NCBI GenBank assembly: GCA_037102815.1
Contig: BTPP01000010.1
Span: 558,001-622,000 of the forward strand
Length of the DNA: 64,000 bases
Direction: 5' to 3'
From: Neurospora intermedia
Taxonomy: Eukaryota; Ascomycota; Sordariomycetes; Sordariales; Sordariaceae
Under the pieces are notes generated by a model that was not told where the DNA came from, did not search any database, and was given only the letters and a program-made list of their open reading frames with translations. A program made the translations under genes and the position numbers. Positions within the stretch are counted from its first letter, which is position 1. Every line of letters starts with the position of its first letter. Shown here one piece after another: positions 50,801-59,920 of the stretch.

Positions 50801-53224
50801 AAAATAGATTGTACGAAGTTAAATATCAAAGGTCGTTAGAGGTCGAGGATAATCTATTATAATATTACCTATTATTAGTCTTTCTATTTAGAATAGGGGT
50901 AAGAAAAGAAAATTGCCTACGGTATAATATCTTCCCCTATTAATATTAGATTTAATTAATATATAATACTTATAAGTTCCGATTATACCTATACTTATAT
51001 AGGATAACGAATTTATATTACTATTACTATTTAAAAAATATAATATAAAAGGTAAATAGAGGGTAGAAGGGTATTTATATATCGGATAATTGACGAAGTT
51101 TATATAATTACCGCCGTTTAAAAAGTTTAATACGAAAGGGAAGTAAAGAATTGAAGGGTATTCGGATATTAAGTCCTTAATAAAGCTTACCGCCGAATAC
51201 CCGATGGAAGTAGGTAGTAATTTAGAGAGGGGGGGGGAGGTATATATAGTTTTATATATATAATAATTTGAATTAATATATTTGAATATACTAGACGGAT
51301 TTAGTATTATATAGTTAACCGTTAAATGTACTCTCCTTTATACTACGGTATATAATTAAAGAGAGCGATATTATCGGAGTTACTTTTTAAATTAGTTGCG
51401 TATATAAGCTTGTTAAGTTTGGCCGTCCGTTTAGTATAGGCCCCGTTTAGAATAAGGTTGAAGGTCCCTTCTAATTTATTATTATAGAATCGATTAAACC
51501 GGACTATTAGTTAGCCGTCTTCGCCGCTACCGATATAACGTATTATTACCCTCCTTAATTTTATTTTATTATATATACTTTTAATTTATTTATATTTAAT
51601 GCCGATACAATTACGAATAATATTATATTAGGGATCCTAATAGTATTAAAATAATATTAGCCTATATAAGTTACTACCTACCGATTAATACGTAATTCCG
51701 ATCCCTATATACGAACTGGAGATTTCTATATGTAATTAAGATTATTATTTCGGGTTATATAATTGGAGGTTAATTTTGAGAAGTAACTAGAATAGTAAAA
51801 TACATTTAGCAATTTCGAATATTTATTATAATAGCCTAATAATTTAAAAGAATATCCGGTAATTACTTTACCCTAAAGCGTATACGATTTTCGGTTTTAA
51901 ACGAATTATTTATTTCGTTCCCCTCCGTTCCGGTAATAGGACCGGGTCCTAATAAATGAAAAGGTTAATAGTTTAATTACTATTAAAAAGGTAGGTAAGC
52001 TTAACTTTAAAAATTTAAAGTTATTGAATTATTTTCCGGTAATACGTCTATTTTAAGTAAATATAATAATAGGGAAAAGGATTTATAAGTTAGTATATTT
52101 ATTAAAGGTTTAAGAAGGAAGTTAATTATATAGACGATTATTTAATACTTATATTTATAAAGGCCCCTACTTTAGAAGTATTTATTCGGGATATATAATA
52201 TAGGTTCGAAGTAATTAATTTTTAGGTTCGGGGTGTGTATAAGGCATTATAATTAGGTATAGAGTATTTTAAATATAAATTTACTTTTATAGAACAATTT
52301 ATATATAGCCTCTATTAATAGATTGCTAATATTAAAGAGGAATTGTAGAAGATATTAGGGGATTTAATTAATATATTAGTTAATATAGAGGATAAATTCG
52401 TTTGGATAATATAGTTTGAGATATTATGTATATCTTCTTCTATTTAACTATTACTAATATATTTATATAAATAGTAGCCGATTTTAAAAGGCTATTAAAA
52501 TATACGTATTTATAATTATATTATTATTATTATAGTCTATATATTTAATACCTTCGATTAGGACCGAGAGTTTAAGATAATCTTGGAATAGATCGAATAA
52601 TAGTATAGTATTAAAATTTATTTTAAAGTATAAGAGGATTCGGTATACAATAGTTTGGCGAAATTTAATATTTATTATTCTATTTAGTAGTAATAAGCGT
52701 ACTATACGGATATTTCTCTAAGATAGCCCTAGAATTATATAGTTTCGATTAATTACGATATTTATTAAATTTATTAAAGTAATTAATATTTTAGCTATCT
52801 AAGCTTATAAAAGCGATCTTGTTGCTATAATAGTCCGTATAGGCGATAGTTTATAGTATTTTCCTAATAGAATGCGTATATAGATTGAAAATATAGGAGG
52901 ATCCTATCTAAATTTCCGTTACTTCTCTTAAAAATATCCAAGTAACTATATATAGTATTTTAAGGAGTTTAATACTCTACGAAGGGTATATAATAGTTTA
53001 GCGAAATTTAGTATTTATTATTCCGTTTAGCGGTAAAAGTGCGATTTAACTATATTATTATTACTTTATAAGAAACCTTTATAAAAAGTAGTTCTAGGGA
53101 AGGAGCTAATTTTAGGATATATATAATATTAGGTATTAAGGAGATGTATGTCCTTGTAATTTTCTAGTATATAATATTAGAAGGGTAAATAGAAATAGTG
53201 AAATTTAATAAAAAAGGTATAAAA

Positions 53225-53375
53225 AGGAATTAGTATAATATATTAGATATTATAAAAGGCGTTTATAAAGTGAAATAATATATTAATAAGTTAATAAAAC
53301 GTATATTAAATATTGTGAAAGGCGTTTATAAAGTGAAATAATATATTAATAGGTTAATGAAACGTATATAAAGGT
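53225..53375. repeat. 63-bp tandem pair
   Basis: The block GGCGTTTATAAAGTGAAATA begins at about 53257 and again 63 bases later, followed in each case by TATTAATA and a shared AACGTATAT. Confidence 0.75.
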
Positions 53376-53439
53376 TAATGTAAAGTTTTAAGTTATAAAG
53401 TTAGGTTTAAATAGTATTTAAAGGTATAATAAGGATATT

Positions 53440-54370
53440 ACTTTTATTTTTATTCGTACCTTCCCCGAAATTAACCCTCTTAGTAAATATTTAATTTACT
53501 AGGTTCTAAGTCTTGCTATTTCCTTTATACTAATTTACTACTTCCTTTATACGAAATATAACGAAGATATTACATTATTCTTATTCGGTAGGTTTCCAAT
53601 TTTCCTTAAGATTAGCCTTTTTAATAAATATTTAATTTATTAGGTTTTAGGTCTTACTATTTCGTTTATATTAATTTGCTGCTTCCTTTATACGAGGCGT
53701 AATAAGGATATTACTTCGTTCTTATTCGGTAGGTTTCTAACCTTCCTTGAAATTAGCCCTCTTAGTAAATATCTAATTTATTAGGTTCTAATCTTACTAC
53801 TTCGTTTATATTAATTTGCCGCTTCCTTTATATAAGGCGCAATGAGGATATCGCTTTGTTTTTACTCGGTAGGTTTCTAACTTTCTTTAAAATTAGCCCT
53901 TTTAGTAAATATCCAATCTATTAGGTTCTAATCTTACTACTTTATTTATATTAATTTACTACTTCCTTTATACGAAGCGTAATAAGGATATTGTTTCGTT
54001 TTTACTTAATAGGCTTCCAACTTTCTTTAAGACTAGCCCTATTAGTAAATATCTAATTTACTATTATAGGTTCTAGTCTTACTACTTTATTTATACTAAT
54101 TTGCCGCTTCCTTTATATAAAGTATAATAAAGATATTGCTTCGTCTTTATTTAATAGGCTTCCAACCTTCTTTAAAACTAATCTTCTTAGTAAATATTTA
54201 ATTTATTACTATAAGTTCTAGTCTTGCTACTTCGTTTATATTAATTTACTATTTCTTTTATACGAAGTGTAATAAGGATATCGTTTCGTCCTTACTTAGC
54301 GGGTTTCTAGCCTTCTTAATTAGCCCTTTTAGTAAATATCTAATTTATTAGGTTCGAAATACTATACAGC
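53440..54370. repeat. ~141-bp tandem repeat, seven copies
   Basis: The landmark TAGTAAATAT (one copy TAATAAATAT) occurs at 53481, 53622, 53763, 53903, 54043, 54188 and 54330. Spacings are 140-145 bases. Each unit also carries GGTTCTA-type, CTTCCTTTATA-type and GG(T/C)TTCCAA-type segments in the same order. Confidence 0.85.
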
Positions 54371-55659
54371 GTAGGGTTTCTAGCCTTTTTAAAATATACC
54401 CGGCTAGAAGGATAAGAAATAATTTGCCGCCGCTATTACCGCTATTACCCTAAAGAAGATTAATAAATAGAAGATATATAGATTTAAGTAGTCCGTTCTT
54501 TTTAATAAGTATTACGAGCCCCGGTTATAAATAAAAATATTATAACCGTTATATTAGCGTAGGACGGTAAAATTATTTTTCCCTTACTTATACTCCCCTT
54601 CGAGGTTTATAAAAAGATTTTAAAATATATACTAGTATTTAATAAGCCTATTTATATAAAGCGCCTTCGAATTTAAACCGAATAGATCCGGCAAATAATA
54701 TAGAGAGTTTATAGAGTAGGTATTCAATATCCTAATTAGCTCCAATATAAAGGTTAAATACCTATTTGCTAGCTAAATAATAAATAGGAAAACCCTAAGA
54801 ATCTTCTTCTAAGGATAGGGGTATAATAGTTTTTATTATATAATATTTAACGACAATCTCTAGTAGACCCGTTAAGTGAATAGGTTATCGAAAACCGAAA
54901 TTAGGGCTATATAATATTATTAATACTAATTAATATATAGTAGCTAGTAGGGGTTTTTCTTTATTCGCAATTATAGTAAAGTCTACTAAGTCCGATTAAC
55001 CGCCTTTGTAAGGGGAAGTTCTAGAAGCTAATATCTTAAATATTATATATTCTAATAATAATATTACTATATACAATATACCCGACTATAGTAATATATA
55101 ATAATATTACTAATTCGATCGATATAGCGGCTACCCTAGAGGGACTATTATATAATAATAGTAATAAACTTTCTAATTCTAGAGAAATTAGTAATAATAA
55201 ATACCCCTAATTACTAATCTACTCTATATTTTTTACTACCTTTTTTATTAGGGAGGAGGAGTTATTAGGGCTACCTATTATTAGTATTATATCCTTAAAT
55301 CCTATATTTAATAGTATTAATTAATTGTTAATTATAATATTAATTCTAATCGAGGGGACGGGTTAGGGTAAGCGGGTAGTATTCCTACTAAACGACTAAT
55401 TTATTACTAAAAAGAAGAGGGTCGCCTTTTCGAACCTATATAATAAGATATTCGCCGATATAAAGCGTAGGGCGTACGCGCTAAACTGCGTAGAACCGTC
55501 TAATATTTAAAAGAATTAAATTAATTTAATATTTATTAATAATAATAATTAGTACTTTAAAATCTTTAACGATAGTAAGGGGTATACTAAAAGGGATAAT
55601 AGAAACAATAACGAACTTATATTACCCGTTACAATAATACGGGTAACCCTAATAGTATA

Positions 55660-55664
55660 GTACT
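55660..55664 (+). repeat. Target-site duplication GTACT, left copy
   Basis: GTACT lies directly before the TG of the 5' LTR and is repeated after the CA of the 3' LTR at 63162-63166. Five bases is the usual size for Ty1/copia integration. Confidence 0.9.
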
Positions 55665-56416
55665 TGTTGGGCTTACTATATATATTATATAATATTATAT
55701 ATATATAACGGATTTACGGGGTTATATTATACCTTATAGGTATAAGCAATTATATATAAATATATATATATAAGTTGATTTTTATCGATTCTATATACTA
55801 GTAGTTAAAATTCTACTATATAACCCTAACCTTCTTAGAAGGTAGTCTACTAGGCTTGCCAAGGCGGCCCAGAAGCCCAGTGTGGCCCAGGGAGGCTCAG
55901 GGAGCCTCAAAGAGTTCCAGGGTGGAAGAAGTCTCCCGGGTAGACAGGGGTCGAAATGAAAAGTGGAGACTTAATCTCGCCTACCCTAGAGGTTTCACCA
56001 CTACCCCCTTCGGCTATTCCTTAGCGAATACGAACAAACAAACCATTTCCGGAATCTCCGGAAGCCGAAGAATCCGACGGAACAAACGGCTTGTCCGTAG
56101 GACAACCGGTTGGCTCAGAAAGTCTATAAGAAGAAGGCCTTCCCCCGAGGAAGAAGTTTTCTTTCTTCTCTATAGTCACTCTTCTATATCTTTACCAATA
56201 TAAGAGCTACACACACAAACCATATACCATTCTACTCGTCTTTGACTCCTCTACACACCTATGCCACGAGAAATATCAATTTCCTACTCTGCAACCCTCT
56301 TTCTCCACCAAAGAAAGAAAGACCACTTTTATCTTATTATTCATCCTTCCGATTTCCATATCGAATCTACCGTTGAAGCGATTACCCTCTTCGAAGACCC
56401 GGATTCCTCTTCTTCA
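55665..56416 (+). repeat. 5' LTR (752 bp)
   Basis: Begins TGTTGGGCTTACT and ends CTCTTCTTCA. The outer parts are AT-rich; a GC-richer island at about 55845-56160 contains CCCAG-rich sequence. It matches the 3' LTR except T at 56157 against C at 62902. The start codon of the 222-codon upstream ORF (56261) lies inside it. Confidence 0.95.
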
Positions 56417-56929
56417 GGTTATGAGCCCGGGTTTATTTCGATAAACCTTCCCGATAAAAAACCGATTTTCGAAGAATATATCTTTTCGACCGAATACGAT
56501 ATTACGGAAAACTTCCTCAAAAATACCCTCCATTGCCTTCTCCACCCCGAACAACCTATTCCAACCGAATTCTACGCTCAACAATTCGCCTTCTATAAAT
56601 TCAACCTCGACCCTCTTCCTACCGAAAGCTATCCGGTTACTCAAACCTTTTTGGCCGATAATAGTACCCTTATTAAAGGCCTTCTTCTTAATCTATTTAT
56701 CGATATCCAATCGATAGAAAGAGATTCTATTATTGGAAACGCTTTTGAGTCTTTCCATTTAGAAAAGGAAGCAGAAATCAACGAAGATTGTCAGTGGGAA
56801 CAATATATAAAGGAAGGAAACGACCTAAATTGGCAGTTGATTTGGGAATTACTAGAGGATCTAGTAACTAAGAAGGAAAATTGGACAATTTGGGGTCCAA
56901 ATATCCATTGGTTAAAAGTTGATTATTAG
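56261..56929 (+). CDS. Unknown ORF upstream of gag, starting inside the LTR
   Basis: A 222-codon ATG frame whose first 52 codons lie in the 5' LTR. It then runs through the primer-binding site into the internal region. I recognise no domain. The protein is acidic, has no clear signal peptide or membrane segment, and its C-terminal third is rich in Trp and Glu (WELLEDLV, WTIWGPNIHWLKVDY). It lacks the poly-Asn runs of Gag-Pol and uses more C-ending codons (TTC, ACC), so its history may differ. If the genomic RNA starts upstream of 56261 in the LTR, this would be its first substantial ORF. The 3' LTR carries the same first 52 codons. It could be a captured host gene or an element-specific accessory protein; function unknown. 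Confidence 0.6.
   Translation: MPREISISYSATLFLHQRKKDHFYLIIHPSDFHIESTVEAITLFEDPDSSSSGYEPGFISINLPDKKPIFEEYIFSTEYDITENFLKNTLHCLLHPEQPIPTEFYAQQFAFYKFNLDPLPTESYPVTQTFLADNSTLIKGLLLNLFIDIQSIERDSIIGNAFESFHLEKEAEINEDCQWEQYIKEGNDLNWQLIWELLEDLVTKKENWTIWGPNIHWLKVDY
56417..56431 (+). other. Primer-binding site for half initiator tRNA-Met
   Basis: GGTTATGAGCCCGGG follows the LTR without spacer. Its first 13-14 bases are complementary to the anticodon stem-loop of fungal initiator tRNA-Met (GGGCUCAUAACC, anticodon CAU), not to the tRNA 3' end. Drosophila copia and yeast Ty5 prime from such half tRNAs. Confidence 0.8.
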
Positions 56930-57364
56930 TTATATTCTTTGAAAAAGAATTAACTATTTAACTATAGCCTAAATAAAAATCCCTTTGAAAAACCATCCAT
57001 TTTTCAAATACTTATTTATATTATAAATAAGGAATTTTTTCCATTGTGAAAAATAAAGGGTCCCTTAAATAAAAGGGTATACTTATATATATATATATAT
57101 AAGGATTAAAAATCTTAAAGATTTTTATAATTATATTTTTATAAAATATAATTATTTTTATATATATAAAGATTAAGATATTTTATCTTTCAAATCTTAT
57201 ATATATATATATATAAGACAATAAGTCTTATATATTCTTATAAATAATTCTTTATTAGAATTATTAAATATAAGAAATATTATAATAAATTATATTTATT
57301 ATAATAAGAAATATTTATATATATTTATATTTATATATATATATATATATATAAATAATTCAAA
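56930..57364. other. AT-rich leader between upstream ORF and gag
   Basis: Very AT-rich, with several TATATA runs and inverted stretches (AAGATT/AATCTT types). No coding frame of note. It is the probable untranslated region before gag. Confidence 0.7.
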
Positions 57365-59920
57365 ATGGCCAGCAATAGTGGTATTAAGCTCCCTAAGCTT
57401 AAGGGTACTGAAAACTATACCCTCTGGGCTATAAGAGCTAAGGCTTACTTTACTATTACGGAATCCTGGAATAAATTCCAAGAAGAAAGCCAAAACGATG
57501 AGGATGCCTTATCTAAACTACAATTAATTGTAGAAGACGGCCCTCTCTACCATATACAACATGAAACTTCGGCCTATAAAGCCTGGAATACTTTAAAGGA
57601 TTTATATAGTCCTCAAGGCTTTACTTCAGAATTTCTTATTATTAAGGAATTTTTTGAAGCTACTCCAAATTCCTTTGAGAATATGGAAGAATATTTAAAT
57701 AAAATCAAGGCTATAACCAATGAGTTAAAAGCCAGGGAAATAGCTTTACCTAACCAGGTAGTTATTTCCTGGATTTTATTTAATTTAGGGGACGGTTTTG
57801 AAGGCTTAGTTTCTTCTATAACCCAAGAGCTTAGAAAAGATTCTAATGCTTATACCCTTGAAACTTTAGCTTCGTCTTTACTAGACGAATCTAAAAGAAA
57901 GGATTCAAACCAGAATAATATTCTTTTTATTAATAATAAGAATAATAATTCAAAGAATCCTAATAAGAATTTTAATTCTAAAAAGAATTATAATTCTAAT
58001 AAGAATTTTAAACCTTTTAAGGATTTAAAATCTTATAAAGGAAAGAAGCCTTGGAAAGTAACTAAAAAGGTTATTTTCTGTACCTATTGCAAGAAGCCTG
58101 GGCATAAGCATGAAAATTGTGCTTTTCTACACCCAGAAAAGGCACCCAAGCATTGGAAAAGGCCTGAAAATCCAGCAAAGAATAAGAGGGAAGAAAATAT
58201 CAATATTTTGATTAAAAATACCCCTCAAGATTTACTGGAAAAAGAAGAAGATTTGATTGATTTTTCTGATTTAGAAAAATCTAATAATTCTTCTAGAATT
58301 ACGGAAATCGAAGACAACGAATTCGAAGACGATATTTTCGAAGATATTGAAATGGTAAATATTACCCATACTACCCCAAATATTAATACTATTCAAAAGA
58401 ATAATATTAAGAATAATATTATTAAAAATAATAATATAAAGAATCCATATACTAGACCAGAAGCTAACTATAGCCAAATATTAGGTTTAGGAATAAAAAG
58501 GTTATTTAATAGCCTTCCTAAATTATACTATTCGGCTACGTTTAATAAAAACGATAAAAATAACTATAAAAATAACTTTATAGTCGATTCTGAGTCTGCA
58601 GTTCATATTATTTCTAATAAGGATTTCTTTTATACTTTTAAAGAAACTAAAAAGCTAGTTTCTTGGGGAAAGGCTACTCAAAGGTCAATTTTAGGAATTG
58701 GAAATGTATATATATATTTCAAAGATTCTAATAAAAGACTACTATTAAAGAATTGTTATTATATGCCAGAATTAGGTATAAATATTATAAGTAATTCTGC
58801 CTTAGAAGGAGATTATTATAATATAACAAATAAATATAATATTTATCTTCGAAAAGCATCTAATACTATTAGTATTGGTGAGCAAATAAATGGATTATAC
58901 TTTTTACCAGTAGGAATTATAAAACCTAAAAATCGACCATTTACTGGCGATATTAATACAATTAGTATTAATAGTATAAAGAAGATTCAAAATAAGGGTA
59001 TTAAGAAAAATACTCTTAAGAATATTATTAATAAAAATATTAATAATAATAATATTAATAATAATAATATTAATAATAATACTATTATTAATAATAATAA
59101 TAATAATAAATCAATCGATTTAAATATACTACACCAGCGATTTGCTCACTGTGGTAATAATAATATTCAAAATATTATTAAAAATACTATTACTTCTTAT
59201 ACTTATAAAAAGGATCTTAATAAAGATTGCCCTATTTGCTACCAAGCCAAAATAACGAATAAAAAGAATAAAAGTATTAAAAATATAAGTAATACTTTAA
59301 AATATAATAATAATTATTTGGATAAAATTAGTAGCGACCTTTGCGGTCCTTTTGCTACTAAAACCTATAATAATTATAAATATTTTATAACCTTTATAGA
59401 CAAGGCTACTCGTTATTTAGAAATAACCTTATTAAAAGATAAGGAAGAAGTCTTCGAAGCCGTTAATAATTTTATTAATAAGGAAGAAAACCTTAATAAT
59501 AAAAGGATTAAAATATTCCAAACCGATAATGGTACCGAATATACTAATAAAAGAATTAAAAATCTTTTAAATAATAAAGGAATAGTACAGCAATTAAATG
59601 CACCTTATACTAAGGAACAAAATGGCTTTCCTGAAAGAATTAATAGAACTTTACTAGAAAAAGTAAGGTCTTTATTAATTAACGCTAATTTACCTAAATA
59701 TTTATGGGGTGAAGCGTTATATACGGCTGTATATTTATATAATAGAACCCCCCATAGCTCTATAGGGTTTAAAACTCCCTTTGAATTAAAATATAAAGAA
59801 AAACCTAATATTGATAATATTAGAATTTGGGGATCAGTCGTAAAAATTAAAAGGACCAAATATCTCAAAATTGGGCTCCCAAGCCGAAAAGGCAGTATTA
59901 GTAGGCTTTGGGGAAAATAA
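57365..59920 (+). CDS. Gag, protease and integrase part of copia polyprotein
   Basis: An 851-codon frame starting at ATG in good context (CAAAATGGCC). Gag (about 1-230) begins with a copia-type N-terminus (KLKGTENYTLWAIRAKAYF). The zinc knuckle CX2CX4HX4C has Cys239, Cys242, His247, Cys252. The protease site reads Asp408-Ser-Glu instead of Asp-Ser/Thr-Gly, an unusual change at a catalytic glycine. Integrase has the HHCC zinc site starting His590 (HX4H, then CPIC) and a complete D,D-35-E triad: Asp658, Asp721, Glu757. A poly-Asn stretch (about 559-580) separates protease and integrase. The frame ends soon after IRIWGSVVKIKRTK, where the family's sequence continues in the +1 frame. Confidence 0.92.
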   Translation: MASNSGIKLPKLKGTENYTLWAIRAKAYFTITESWNKFQEESQNDEDALSKLQLIVEDGPLYHIQHETSAYKAWNTLKDLYSPQGFTSEFLIIKEFFEATPNSFENMEEYLNKIKAITNELKAREIALPNQVVISWILFNLGDGFEGLVSSITQELRKDSNAYTLETLASSLLDESKRKDSNQNNILFINNKNNNSKNPNKNFNSKKNYNSNKNFKPFKDLKSYKGKKPWKVTKKVIFCTYCKKPGHKHENCAFLHPEKAPKHWKRPENPAKNKREENINILIKNTPQDLLEKEEDLIDFSDLEKSNNSSRITEIEDNEFEDDIFEDIEMVNITHTTPNINTIQKNNIKNNIIKNNNIKNPYTRPEANYSQILGLGIKRLFNSLPKLYYSATFNKNDKNNYKNNFIVDSESAVHIISNKDFFYTFKETKKLVSWGKATQRSILGIGNVYIYFKDSNKRLLLKNCYYMPELGINIISNSALEGDYYNITNKYNIYLRKASNTISIGEQINGLYFLPVGIIKPKNRPFTGDINTISINSIKKIQNKGIKKNTLKNIINKNINNNNINNNNINNNTIINNNNNNKSIDLNILHQRFAHCGNNNIQNIIKNTITSYTYKKDLNKDCPICYQAKITNKKNKSIKNISNTLKYNNNYLDKISSDLCGPFATKTYNNYKYFITFIDKATRYLEITLLKDKEEVFEAVNNFINKEENLNNKRIKIFQTDNGTEYTNKRIKNLLNNKGIVQQLNAPYTKEQNGFPERINRTLLEKVRSLLINANLPKYLWGEALYTAVYLYNRTPHSSIGFKTPFELKYKEKPNIDNIRIWGSVVKIKRTKYLKIGLPSRKGSISRLWGK

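Larger units (their letters stand above)
38886..55659. other. RIP-mutated AT-rich relic DNA (constitutive heterochromatin)
   Basis: Nearly 17 kb in which CpA and TpG are almost absent while TpA is in great excess and CpG is still common. That loss pattern is specific to repeat-induced point mutation (C to T at CpA). Stops occur every few codons in all frames; the longest ATG frame (45399-45620) is 73 codons and Asp/Asn-rich. The source was presumably transposable elements, but I cannot identify them by eye. Such DNA in Neurospora is typically cytosine-methylated and marked by H3K9me3. Several tandem arrays lie inside. Confidence 0.92.

Noticed and set aside
55856-56203. 115-codon frame in the LTR as a protein gene
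   Set aside because: It starts at TTG and has no internal ATG. Its near-identity in the two LTRs only reflects their recent common origin.
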